64,000 nucleotides of DNA from Blastobasis lacticolella (lineage: Eukaryota > Arthropoda > Insecta > Lepidoptera > Blastobasidae): positions 10,974,001-11,038,000 of the forward strand of contig LR990067.1 in NCBI GenBank assembly GCA_905147135.1, read 5' to 3'. The position numbers were made by a program, and so were the translations under genes. The notes below the pieces were generated by a model. That model saw nothing but the letters and a program-made list of their open reading frames with translations. It did not search any database and was not told where the DNA came from. Each line of letters starts with the position of its first letter. Positions within the stretch are counted from its first letter, which is position 1. This document shows, one piece after another, positions 23,531 to 32,312 of the stretch.

Positions 23531-23679
23531 AAATTTTGAGGAGTTTTAGATGTGTCGGGGTTACCTGTATTTTCCCTGACTTTTTCAAGATGGCTAGCTA
23601 AACTCTAGTAAATATTAATTGCCTCATGGACAACCGATTCATAGCAAGTTTTATAATAGGTATGTATAACACGTCCATT

Positions 23680-23945
23680 TTTTTTTATGTCATACGGTAG
23701 GCAAACAGGCAAGCGGGCCACCTGATGGAAAGTGGTCACCACTGCCTATAGACATTAGCAAAACCAAGAGTATCGCTAATGCGTTGCCCACCTCTATAAC
23801 ACGTTGCTCTGGCAGCAAAAAGGCAAATGCTCGTCCACTGCCAAAGCCACGGTTCCCTAAATTCCCACCCCGTAGAGCACTGGAAATCTTACTCGCCGGC
23901 GGAAACACAACTATTTACAATAGTATTAGTCCATATTGTTGTAAA
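23680..23945 (-). mobile_element. LINE 3' end (family E)
   Basis: TGTCATACGGTAGGCAAACA ... ACGTTGCTCTGGCAGCAAAA ... GAGCACTGGAAATCTTACTC. The sense strand is minus, with a poly(A)-type start of the + copy. Confidence 0.65.
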
Positions 23946-24008
23946 GAAAAGCCGAGAAAACTCGTGCGAAGACGGGTCGGGTTGCTAGTTTTTCATGATA
24001 TTTATAGA

Positions 24009-24223
24009 CGATCTGATTTATTGAGTTGGTTAACATGTCTACCACTCAGAGGTTCTGGGTTCTATTAACGCCCGGACAGAAATTGAAATGATCAATTTTA
24101 ATTTCTATAACGGATCTGGGTGTTATAATATGAATTAGGTAGGGATGTATTTACAAAATATAATTTTAAGTACTTTATCAGATTTCTGGGACCCATAAAA
24201 CAGGCTTTGCTTACTTTGGGGCT
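24009..24223 (+). repeat. Family A SINE, diverged
   Basis: GTTCTGGGTTCTATTAACGC (decayed B-box), GAAATTGAAATGATCAATTT, CTTTGCTTACTTTGGGGCTC. Confidence 0.55.
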
Positions 24224-24227
24224 CGAC

Positions 24228-24405
24228 TCGGATGTGGAATGAGCTCCCAGCCACAGTGTTTCCTTTGGACTATAACATGGGATCCTTCAAGAGGTTTACT
24301 AGAAGTCTCCTTAGACACGGACATGAATTGGTAGCGCCCCTGGTGTTGCTGATGTCCACTTTCCATCAAGTAGCCCGCATGCCGTATTACATAAAAAAAA
24401 CACAT
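24228..24405 (+). repeat. LINE 3' end (family E), sense
   Basis: Reads RMWNELPATVFPLDYNMGSF then KRFTRSLLRHG, the C-terminal LINE motif, and ends GCCGTATTACATAAAAAAAA. Confidence 0.65.
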
Positions 24406-24782
24406 GCATATAATAGTAAAGAAAAATCGAGAAAACCCAGGCCGACCCGCATCGGGGTCGCTAGTTTTTCATAATATTTATGGACACTCCACAGATCTAC
24501 TTCAGCTACTCTCCATTCTCTGCACAGACCAATACCATCCCAGCAACCCTTGCATCAAAACAATTCAAATACCGCTGCGAAACTCTACACGCATTCATTG
24601 CATACCAGCCGCATCCACGCACCTGGAGAACACTGTTATTAAAAAACTTATCTCTCCATTTCACTGCGAGTTTAAAAAAGCAATTATAGCGTTTTAAAAC
24701 CTGAACTTTGGTCTTTTTCTGCCGGTGGGTACGGATTGCAGAAGCGTTTTGCTTTCTCGGGGTATGTAGTCCTTAAATAATC

Positions 24783-25265
24783 ATCTTGGTGTCAATATCC
24801 TCGTGCGCGAGGGTCCGCGGTCCGGCTTGAGCATGATCCAGGATTTGGCTAATCAGTTAATTACAGTAGAGCGTCGGTGGCGGTGGTGGAGACTCGTAAG
24901 CGAGAGGTACCGGGTTCGAATCCCGGTGCCGTTCACGACTCTTTTTTTTATACATGATACGAGACAGGCATTTGACCGCTATCTCACCTGTTGGTAAGTG
25001 ACGATGCGGCCGAAGATGGCGCATACCCGTCTTGGAACAGCCTATTCATTCTAGCCTTGTTTCTTATCGAATGTTTCATATTCAGTCGTCTGAATGAGCA
25101 GGCTTCATCACGATGTTTTCCCTCACCGTAAGAGCATCGGTTAGCATTCAACTAATGTACATAACTCAAAACAACTCATTCGAATACGGCGGCAAAGAAT
25201 ATCGAACCGGGTACTTCTCGGGTACGAGTAAGACCCTCTAGCCAGAGGTCACCGACACGCTCCAC
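24783..25265. repeat. Composite of family C pieces with LINE 3' end
   Basis: Minus C 3' part (24790-24865), plus C head with intact B-box GGTTCGAATCCC (24872-24930), minus LINE K (24945-25065, GCATTTGACCGCTATCTCAC), then minus C middle and head (25070-25265). Confidence 0.55.
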
Positions 25266-25302
25266 TTATTTCAATAACATTACCATTACATTATAAAAAA
25301 AA

Positions 25303-25386
25303 TAGGTTATATAAGTAGTTTATCAGTTATCTAGCACCCATAACACAAGCTTTGCTTACTTTGGGGCTAGATAGTGCTGTGTGAAA
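25303..25386 (+). repeat. Family A SINE, 3' end
   Basis: TATCAGTTATCTAGCACCCA, CTTTGCTTACTTTGGGGCTA, GATAGTGCTGTGTGAA. Confidence 0.6.
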
Positions 25387-25412
25387 ATAATAAAAATTTT
25401 ACATATGGTGAT

Positions 25413-25662
25413 GAATGAGGTGTCACAGTCCACTGCAGGACTTAGGGCCTTTCCCACAAAATAGGAGGTTATTGCCATAATCTCACGCTTGGTAGGCGGG
25501 TTGGAGATCGCAGTATTATAAATATAACAATGGAAAACGCTGCTGCCCATTTTCCAGCCTTCGAAGACTCTAGATCTTTTGACTCAAAAACATTAGTCGA
25601 CTTGTACAACGAGTGTAAGTAGTTTATGCTATTCTACTCTGTCGGACACCACACGGCCGCTA
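25413..25662 (-). mobile_element. Family B short retroelement
   Basis: GTCACAGTCCACTGCAGGAC, GGCGGGTTGGAGATCGCAGT, TCTGTCGGACACCACACGGC. Confidence 0.68.
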
Positions 25663-25973
25663 AATGAGGTGTACGATGGCAAAATAGCTATAGCCATATT
25701 AAAAACAGTAATCAGACATTACGTTTCATCAGTGTAAGTGGTCAGCACAGACCACAAAGCATTGTTGGAGTCCGCACTATAAGGGACACAGCTCTGTTCC
25801 ATTGTCATGCAAGCTACGCAGCATAAAAGAGCTGGGAATACGGACAGTTGAGGAACAGAATAATGATATTGTTGAAGGAGAAAGTTTGTCTTATGTCAAG
25901 ATGAAATGGTATCTTTTTGTACTACGCAGTAAAAAGGAGTAGACAGACCACCTAATAATAATAAATAATAATA

Positions 25974-26165
25974 ATGATAAAAAAGTTAAATAAATCTTGT
26001 GAAATACATTTCATTGTTAGAGTTAAAAAACACGTGAAAGGTAAAAATAAAACATATTTTTTGCCTGAGCTAGGACAATATGATACCCTGTGTTTGTATG
26101 AAATTACAGATCTTAAATTAACAAAGAACCAACAAAGATTAGAAGAAGAATTAAAGGACGTATGA
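25974..26165 (+). other. Unrecognised 63-codon frame
   Basis: Lys-rich frame (RVKKHVKGKNKTYFLPELGQ..., ..NQQRLEEELKDV) ending TGA. Composition is protein-like rather than repeat-like, but there are no splice sites I trust and no known domain. Could be a retroelement fragment. Confidence 0.25.
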
Positions 26166-26400
26166 GTTTTTGGACAAGTGATTTGGTTTCTGCGCTTGAC
26201 TGCTGTTTGTTGTCTGGATAAATGGCAATAGCGCTCTCGTTAATGGGCTTGATAAAGTCATTTTCCCTGTTTTTACCCATATCAGCGAAGGAAGCCCTAC
26301 CTGTAGGCTGTGAGAACTCCCCAATGCTGTGCTTTAGCTCTTGAAGTTGCTGTGATAGGTCGAGTTTATCTTGTAAAGTTTCAAGTCTAAGATACACTTG
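26163..26400 (-). pseudogene. LINE ORF1 (gag-like) fragment
   Basis: Minus-strand frame contains SFADMGKNRENDFIKPINES and AIAIYPDNKQQSSAETKSLV, QKLIRP. This is the pattern of ORF1 proteins of insect R1/Jockey-type LINEs (..SFADxVK..AIYPxDKxxSSExTKxLVQKxIxPEEM). It is truncated just before the usual EEM and joined to unrelated sequence. Confidence 0.6.
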
Positions 26401-26850
26401 AGCTTGACCTGATGGTAAGTGGTAACTGTCACCCATAATCTACTATTAAGGAATGTCCGAAGCGGAAATACACTGGAGACTGTTTGGACTTATTCTCTCC
26501 AGATGAGAACGCAGCCCAATGGGTGAAGAATGTAAATATTTATTTGTAGTTTTAGTGTTCATTAATAATACCTTAGTTATAATTAGCGACTCGGCTGTTA
26601 ATGAGATACGAATAAATAAATAAATAAATACTATTAAGGTAGTAGGCAACAAAAATGTAGAACAACATGTTATTAATGTGAGGACTAAGATGAAATGAGC
26701 CTGTAATAGCGCTGGCTACCTTATCCTTCAAACCGGCACACAACGATGCAAGCATTGTTGCTTGGCGACAGAAATAGATAAGGCGGTGGTACTCATCCAG
26801 GCTGACTCCTCAGGCTTGACAGAGTCCTGCCACCTGATAAAAGGTGATGG
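26400..26850 (-). mobile_element. LINE 3' end (family J), split by a short insertion
   Basis: GATGGTAAGTGGTAACTGTC on the left, GGTAGTAGGCAACAAAAATG and GCACACAACGATGCAAGCAT on the right. Confidence 0.6.
26452..26628 (+). mobile_element. 177-bp retro-insertion with 11-bp TSD
   Basis: Both flanks carry TACTATTAAGG (26441-26451, 26629-26639). The insert ends in ACGAATAAATAAATAAATAA. It starts with a frame ending ..NAAQWVKNVNIYL and a stop, so it is the truncated 3' end of a LINE. Confidence 0.82.
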
Positions 26851-26922
26851 ATTTCGATAGATATCTGTGGTGTCTCGTAAAATGGCTGATGGAAGTTATG
26901 CTTCAATATAATAATATATGAG

Positions 26923-27183
26923 CCGTGTGGTGTCCGGCAGAGTAGAATAGCACCAACCCCTTACACTCGTGGGTGTCGTACGAGGCGACTAATGTTCTCG
27001 AGGCAAAAGATCTATTATCTCCGTAAGCTGGAAAATGGGCAGCAGCGTTTTCCATACTTTTATTTATAACACTGCGATCTCCAGCCCGCCTGCCAAGCGT
27101 GGAGATTATGGCAATAACCTCCCTTTTCGCGCGAGAGGCCATAGTCCTGCAGTGGACTGTTATGAGCTGTGATGATGATAATA
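26923..27183 (+). mobile_element. Family B short retroelement, full length
   Basis: GCCGTGTGGTGTCCGGCAGA to GAGCTGTGATGATGATAATA; best orientation example, with tail at the 3' end. Confidence 0.72.
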
Positions 27184-28230
27184 ATATAAGATTGTACTTG
27201 TATTATTATTACAAGCTGTGAGACAACCAAATACAATAAAATAATATATTTAAAATCGTTACCATTTTATCGTTATCGAGTCGTTAGCAACTAATTACTC
27301 TGCCGACTGTACCGGCGGCGGTTATTGTTTTGTGTCTGACCGTACGCGCTCATGCACTGCTGTAATGAACATTTTTGCGAATTCCTGCGCGTACACCCGC
27401 AGTGTAATGTAAATGTGCTTTCAGTTGCAAGATGTTTCGAGTGTAGAACTCTCGAGCGAGGCGTTATATTCCCGATTTTTTTTATACAGTCGCAATTCTC
27501 GTTTATGGTTATGTGCGTATTTAACCGAACTTCACAATTCATTGGATGTTAGCTAAGACTTTTTTATTTTTTCTTATCCATCACCTCATAATGGTCAAAC
27601 ACAACTGGTCACGCGCGACACGTGTTTCACCAAAGGAATATTCTCAAGAAGACGTGCCCAATTTGGGTAAATAGACTTTCTATGCGGATCTAAATGACAA
27701 ACGAGCAACCTTCGTTTTACTGAATATCGAGAAAGATAGAAAAGTTATCTACAGTGCCACAGAACTAACGCCTCCGCCTTGTAAACAGTCCACCCTCATC
27801 CAAGATTCAAATAATTCTTGTAGCACTGTACCTTCATAGACTGGCCAATTTTGTTCGTCTGCGAGAATACCGCAGCCAAACAATATTATTTTAAATCGTA
27901 CGTTGTTCCTGCCGGTGCGTAAGATCTCTTTACTGACTGCGCTTAACTGCCTCTGAAAAAGCATTCACATCCCCGTTCGGGTGTACGCCATAATGAAGTT
28001 GTGAGCAATTTGTCCGTCTGTCTGTCTGCAATCTGCCGGAGCAAATGACTTGGAAACAATTTAGTTATTTGTACCATTAACACATCGTCTGTTCGCTTAG
28101 TTCTGTAATGAATATCTAGAATTCTAGTTCGTTAAATAGGAATATTTAACGAACTTCCTCCCCGTACCAATGTCTGTTTCTGAGAATAATCAATGCTTCT
28201 TCGGTGAGGGAAAATATCTGTACAGGATGA
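27184..28230. other. Mostly unique DNA upstream of the membrane gene
   Basis: 27290-27560 is relatively CpG-rich. The short minus-strand frame at 27749-27964 shares the CCGCAGCCAAACAATA segment of family E. Possible upstream regulatory or exon sequence; nothing firm. Confidence 0.3.
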
Positions 28231-28235
28231 TCTGC

Positions 28236-28518
28236 AGCCTTAGCCAAGAGGTTGCGTTAATCTACAATCGTTTGTGGTAGAAAAAATGTATGGGATTTGA
28301 CATAAGCTAACGTTATCTGACATAAGCGGTTTGTGGTAGAAATTCTTGGTCCATAGACAATTCACGTACTTTCGGTGTGCAAAGGAGGCGGATTGGCGGA
28401 TGATCCTACACAATCAGAGTCAATGTAGATGTTGGTAGAAATAGTCGAACTTCGAGCTGTCAATTTCCTACCATAAACGCATGACGCAAGCGGAGCTGTC
28501 AACGATGGCAAGACCAGC
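28236..28518. mobile_element. Family G DNA element, copy 1
   Basis: About 282 bp, matching 53925-54206 in reverse. Both ends carry inverted CGTTT[G/A]TGGTAG[A/G]AA and the terminal GCC/AAG motifs pair imperfectly. Several internal GGTAGAAA motifs. Confidence 0.6.
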
Positions 28519-28519
28519 T

Positions 28520-28905
28520 GTACATTTAAGCGACTGAATGTGTGACCATGATCTAGTCTTGACCAGATTACATAGTTTATTTATATGTATATCGTCTGGC
28601 TTTTAAATGGTCATGTTCCCCTGTTAACAGGGTTACGGAGGTCAGACGGCAGATAACACCGGTCCGACTACCTATCTCGGAGATCATCTTAGCGTTAATG
28701 TTCCGGTTGTGCTCTCGCGCACGAGGGCCCGGGGTCCGCCTTGACCATGATCCAGGATTTGGCAGATCAGGTAATTACAGTGGAGCGACTGCCACCTGAT
28801 CTCCATGACCCTGCTACTAGGGGAATCTGACCAAGATCCATGGTTACACATCCAGTCGCCTGAATGAGCAGGTTTCGTCACGATGTTTTCCCTCACCGTA
28901 AGAGG
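28520..28905. repeat. Family C SINE pieces in inverted arrangement
   Basis: 28520-28660 is plus (GCGACTGAATGTGTGACCAT ... ACGGAGGTCAGACGGCAG); 28689-28905 is minus (TTCCGGTTGTGCTCTCGCGC ... TTTTCCCTCACCGTAAGAGG). Confidence 0.6.
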
Positions 28906-29195
28906 ATCGGTAGTCTACCTATCTCGGATATCTATAAATAAAAATAGACATAAAATTCAAACTCTTTTAACTCTATTCTCAGTCTACGGTACCTTTACTT
29001 TTCTCCACTTTTCTCTTAGGTCTACGCTCTATGCTCTCCATCATAGAGAAACAAATTTATCTACAGAAGCTCTCCATTGTCAAATTCTCGTGAACGATAT
29101 TTATTTACCAATTTTTTCCAAAAATGCGCCAATTTTGCTGGATCAGCAGAATAATGTATTATTTCTACACAAAAATCAAGGAGTTCGTTTAGAGA

Positions 29196-29313
29196 ATGTG
29201 TTTGGACTGTTGTGCTTTGTTCACTTGGCAAGTTATTTGTTACGTCATGGCTTTGTGTTTGATGTTTGTATCGTTCTTGTTTGGGCCTGCTTACCTCATT
29301 TTTCTTTTTACAG
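29196..29313 (+). CDS. Exon 1 (first coding) of the four-pass membrane gene
   Basis: Encodes residues 1-39 plus one base, ending TTTACAG/GTAAAT. It carries the first membrane segment (WQVICYVMALCLM...). A pyrimidine tract ending CTCTTAG at 29020 could be an acceptor for an upstream noncoding exon, so transcription may start outside the listed span. Confidence 0.78.
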
Positions 29314-31817
29314 GTAAATTTCTTTTAATTACATATATACATATAACCACTTGGTTAAGGTATCCGACTTCTAAACGAGAGGTCATCATCATCACAGCTC
29401 ATAACCGTCCACTACAGGTATTAGGGCCTCTTCCATGAAAAGGTTAATCCATAATCGCCGCGCTTGGCAGGCGTGTACCATGTACCTATGACTCTTTTCT
29501 GAGTCGCTGAATGTGCAGGTTTCACCAGATATTTTCCCCCACCGTAAGAGCTACGGTTTGTATTCAACTGATGTACATAACTCGGAAAAGAGTCATTGGA
29601 ACTTGGCCGCAGTGGGATTCCAACCCGGTACCTCTCGCTTCATCATCACAACCCGTAACAGTCCACTGCAGGACTTCGGGCCTCTCCCACGAAAGGGGAG
29701 GCTATTGCCATAATCTCCACGCTTGGCAGGCGGGTTGGAGATCGCAGTGTTTAAATATAACAATGAAAAATGCTGCTGCCCATTTTCCAGACTACGGAAA
29801 CTCTTGATCTTTTGCCTCGAAAACATTAGTCGCCTTGTACGAAACCCATGAGCGTAAGGGGTTGGTGCTATTCTACTCTGCCGGACACCACACGGCCAAC
29901 TCTGCCGGACACCACACGGCTCGGATATCTTAACCACTCGCCCACCGACGTTTCTAAACTAACTATTCTCCCAAAATCTCCAGGAAAAACCGACTTCACG
30001 CAGAAATTCATCGACGAAAGTGCCTACACCATCTTTCTCACCTGCATCATCCTGCTCATGTGGCTGGTGTTCGTCGTCAGCTGCATCCTGCTCAACGCCA
30101 TCCCCAAGAAGAGGGTGTATATGATCGATGTCTTCATCAGGTACATACATACATTTTTTTGTTTTTTATGTCATACGGTAGGCAAACTGGCAAGTGGGCC
30201 ACCTGATGGAAAGTGGTCACCACTGCCTATAGACATTAGCAACACCAAGAGTATCGCTAATGCGTTGCCCACCTCTATAACACGTTGCTCTGGCAGCAAA
30301 AAGCAAATGCCACTCCACTGCCAAAGCCACGGTTCCCTAAATCCCCACCCCATGGAGCACTGGAAACCTTACTCACCGGCAGAAGCACAATACTATTTAA
30401 AAGAGTATTATTTAGCTGCGATATTCTGTAAGGTGGAGGTACTTCCCCAGTCGGGCGGCTCCAATTCGAACGAGATACCCCGTTATGCCCTACCTCTCTT
30501 AAAATGCGAGCGAACCAATGTCACCGATATAGACCTAAGGATTGCCAGGCCAAAGTGACAGTGGGCCGGGCACATAGCTCGAAGAACAGATAGCCGATGG
30601 GGCAGTAAAGTTCTTGACTGGCGCCCATGTACCGGAAGACGCAGTGTGGGTAGGCCTCCCACAAGGTGGACCGACGACCTGCTAAAGACCGTAGGTACCA
30701 GCTGAATGCGAAAAGCACAAGACTGGCCTTTGTGGAGATCTCTGGGGGAGGCCTATGCCCAGCAGTGGGTGTCTGTTGATCACATACATACACATTCACG
30801 AATCGGGAGTTTATTGGGTGCGAATAACTGTGCCTGCGGACAATAAAACAGTCTAGCCCAGTTGACATTATTATGGTATTAGACATTATTATTGTATTTA
30901 GACATTTTTCCTTCAACCGAAAATCTAGCCCAGTTGACATTGTTATTGTATTAGTCATTTCCCTTCATCCTTCATCAGAAAATCTGGCCCTTCGATACTA
31001 TTTTATAAGGCACTAGTGGAGCCGGCGCGACTTCGTTCGAGTACACCTACTTTACTCCTACCTACCCATTTTCTTATAAACCTTCCTCTTGGATCACTCT
31101 ATTTATTGCTGAAAACCGCATTACAATCCGTTGCGTAGTTTAAAAGATCTAAGCGTACATAGATATCACAGCCTTCACGATGTTGTTGGTTCTGCAGCGC
31201 CTCAGGAATGTTCGCGGAGGCGCGCACGGACGGCTTCCATGCAATCATGCGCAAGAAAACCGCGTCGTTGCTGCAGCGCCTCAGGAGTAGTCGCAACAGC
31301 ATCCTGAAGACCATTGCGGAGAGATTGGACTGTCCGATCCAAAACCATTTGATAAAAATAGCTATTGGCGTTAAAAAAATAAGCTTAATTAAATTTATAC
31401 TAACAGTACTAACATAAAAATTAGGTTAAACTGTCAACTAACACTTTTACTAAAACTCTATGAATTTTTTAGTCTGTAATAAAGATATTATTATTATTAT
31501 TATTATATCTACATAGGGACAAACGACTTTGTTTTCTACTATGTATAGATTAGACATTTTCCACCAACAGGGTCATGGTAGTCCACATGGCGCTGGCGCT
31601 GATGATATGCTCGATCTTCGGCATGTACTGCACCTTCGTGGACTACCAGTGCTTCGACCACACCCCTGGCAGAGAAGGAAACGACATCTACACTGGCATT
31701 GGACTGTTCTTCGTGGGTTTGGCATACGTTGGCATATTCCTGGTGGTCACTTTTGCAGCTTGTAATCTGAAATGGGCAATTTATGGGGAGGATGACTATA
31801 TTGAATACGTGTACTGA
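29196..31817 (+). CDS. Four-pass membrane protein gene, three coding exons, 173 aa
   Basis: Coding exons are 29196-29313, 29984-30140 and 31571-31817. Introns of 670 and 1430 bp begin GT and end AG, and phases match: phase 1 at Gly40 and phase 2 at Arg92. The joined frame is 173 residues plus TGA. Four hydrophobic segments lie at about residues 12-38, 54-79, 93-115 and 132-156. The short N-terminus is Cys-rich (MCLDCC). A charged segment (PKKRVYMIDVF, 80-90) lies between segments 2 and 3, an outer-loop-like YQCFDHTPGREGND between 3 and 4, and the tail is acidic-aromatic (GEDDYIEYVY). The start is fixed by an in-frame TAG two codons upstream. This looks like a small tetraspan protein, but the CCG motif and large loop of tetraspanins are absent, and I cannot assign a family. 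Both introns are filled with repeats. The four-pass topology is inference from hydropathy; the exon structure is read directly. Confidence 0.82.
29342..29957. repeat. Intron 1: inverted family C pieces, each split by a B element
   Basis: C plus 29342-29384 and 29479-29506 flank a truncated B (29385-29478). C minus 29507-29640 and 29923-29957 flank a full B (29641-29922). The second B repeats its own terminal CTCTGCCGGACACCACACGG. Confidence 0.7.
29984..30140 (+). CDS. Exon 2 of the four-pass membrane gene
   Basis: Follows acceptor CTCCAG and ends CATCAG/GTACAT. It encodes residues 40-91 plus two bases: KTDFTQKFIDESAY, then a long hydrophobic helix, then NAIPKKRVYMIDVFI. GC content and codon choice are clearly higher than in flanking DNA, as expected for a conserved coding exon. 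Confidence 0.83.
30168..30507 (-). mobile_element. LINE 3' end (family E) in intron 2
   Basis: TGTCATACGGTAGGCAAACT ... CCATGGAGCACTGGAAACCT ... CCCCAGTCGGGCGGCTCCAA ... ACCCCGTTATGCCC. Confidence 0.65.
30508..30795 (+). pseudogene. RTE-type LINE C-terminus in intron 2
   Basis: Reads QWAGHIARRTDSRWGSKVLD, GRRSVGRPPTRWTDDLLKTV and WRSLGEAYAQQWVSVD with two stops. These are hallmark last residues of insect RTE endonuclease-reverse transcriptases, followed by the CCCAGCAGTGGGTGT 3' end. Confidence 0.75.
31009..31560 (+). mobile_element. Helitron-like repeat (family M), split by a LINE fragment
   Basis: Left part 31009-31165 has GGCGCGACTTCGTTCGAGTA, TTCCTCTTGGATCACTCTAT and CCGTTGCGTAGTTTAAAAGATCTAAGCG. 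The right part (31506-31560) has ACATAGGGACAAACGACTTTG. Related copies lie at 43685-43990, 45830-46020 and 54510-54560. Confidence 0.55.
31166..31505 (+). pseudogene. 5'-truncated copy of a related LINE in intron 2
   Basis: Encodes GMFAEARTDGFHAIMRKKTA...LLQRLRSSRNSILKTIAERLDC, closely matching the C-terminus of the intact LINE (GMFAEARTDCFYTVMRKRTA). It ends in ATAAAGATATTATTATTATT. It interrupts a Helitron-like repeat (family M) that resumes at 31506 with CTACATAGGGACAAACGAC. It is only the last 60 or so codons plus 3' UTR. Confidence 0.75.
31571..31817 (+). CDS. Exon 3 (last coding) of the four-pass membrane gene
   Basis: Follows acceptor CCAACAG and completes Arg92. It encodes membrane segments 3 and 4 and the tail ending YIEYVY, then TGA. 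The 3' UTR soon runs into SINE sequence. The first AATAAA downstream (32028) lies in or beside a SINE, so the polyadenylation signal may be repeat-derived. Confidence 0.83.
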
Positions 31818-31874
31818 TGTTATGGCTTTGTTTCATTTACAACTCGTGTGATATTGGTAATGATGTTGGTGTTC

Positions 31875-32013
31875 ATCATCATTATCAGCTGGGCGTTGAT
31901 GTCCCGGTTGGCCCGGGCCCGGCTTCCATGATCAAAGATTTGGCAGATCGGATAATTACAGTGGAGCCGTCTAATCTTCGCGACACTGCTACCAGGGAAA
32001 CCTGACCAAAACC
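31875..32013 (-). repeat. Family C SINE, 3' half of a nested copy
   Basis: Matches the C consensus from CCCGGTTG through ATTTGGCAGATC and TTACAGTGGAG to CCTGACC. The same copy appears to continue at 32279-32312 and 35208-35312 after the two younger insertions. Confidence 0.65.
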
Positions 32014-32020
32014 TGACCTA

Positions 32021-32278
32021 TAATAACAATAAATATTCGTGGACAAATTCACACAGCGCCATCTAGCCCCAAACTAAGCAAAGCTTGTACTATGGGTGCT
32101 AGATAACTGATAAAACTACTTAAATATTTTTTAAATACATACTTATTATACATAGAACACCCAGACCCGTAACAGAAATTAAAATTCATCATTTCAATTT
32201 CTGCCCGGCCGCGAATCGAACCCGGGACCTCTTGCGTGGCAGACCGGCATGTTGACCACTGAACCACTCAAGTCGTCA
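32021..32278 (-). mobile_element. Family A tRNA-like SINE
   Basis: Reverse strand has tRNA-like head TGACGACTTGAGTGGTTCAG, A-box-like TGGTTCAGTGG, B box GGTTCGATTC (here one base changed), body CTGTTACGGGTCTGGGTGTTC, and tail GGGGCTAGATGGCGCTGTGTG followed by ATTT repeats. Confidence 0.75.
32028..32033 (+). promoter_or_regulatory. Candidate polyadenylation signal supplied by a SINE
   Basis: First AATAAA found about 210 bp after the stop codon of the membrane gene. It sits at the edge of the minus-strand family A SINE. Use by the gene is inference. Confidence 0.3.
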
Positions 32279-32312
32279 GAGTATCGCTTAGTTTTCGACT
32301 AATATACATAAC
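32279..32312 (-). repeat. Middle fragment of the nested family C SINE
   Basis: GTATCGCTTAGTTTTCGACT and AATATACATAAC match the C segment GCATCGGTTAGCATTCAACTAATGTACATAAC, directly before the LINE start. Confidence 0.6.

Noticed and set aside
24872..24930. tRNA gene candidate with intact A/B-box-like sequence.
   Set aside because: It matches the head of family C SINEs and lacks a proper acceptor stem; all tRNA-like hits in the window are SINE heads.
28883..29317. 144-codon frame overlapping exon 1 of the membrane gene.
   Set aside because: It runs in a different frame, begins in SINE sequence, and does not continue across the splice junction; the 29196 frame does.
29593..29937. 114-codon antisense frame with SNPPAKRGDYGNSLPFRGRG.
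   Set aside because: The same peptide appears from every minus-oriented family B copy; it reflects shared repeat sequence and has no sign of being a conserved protein.
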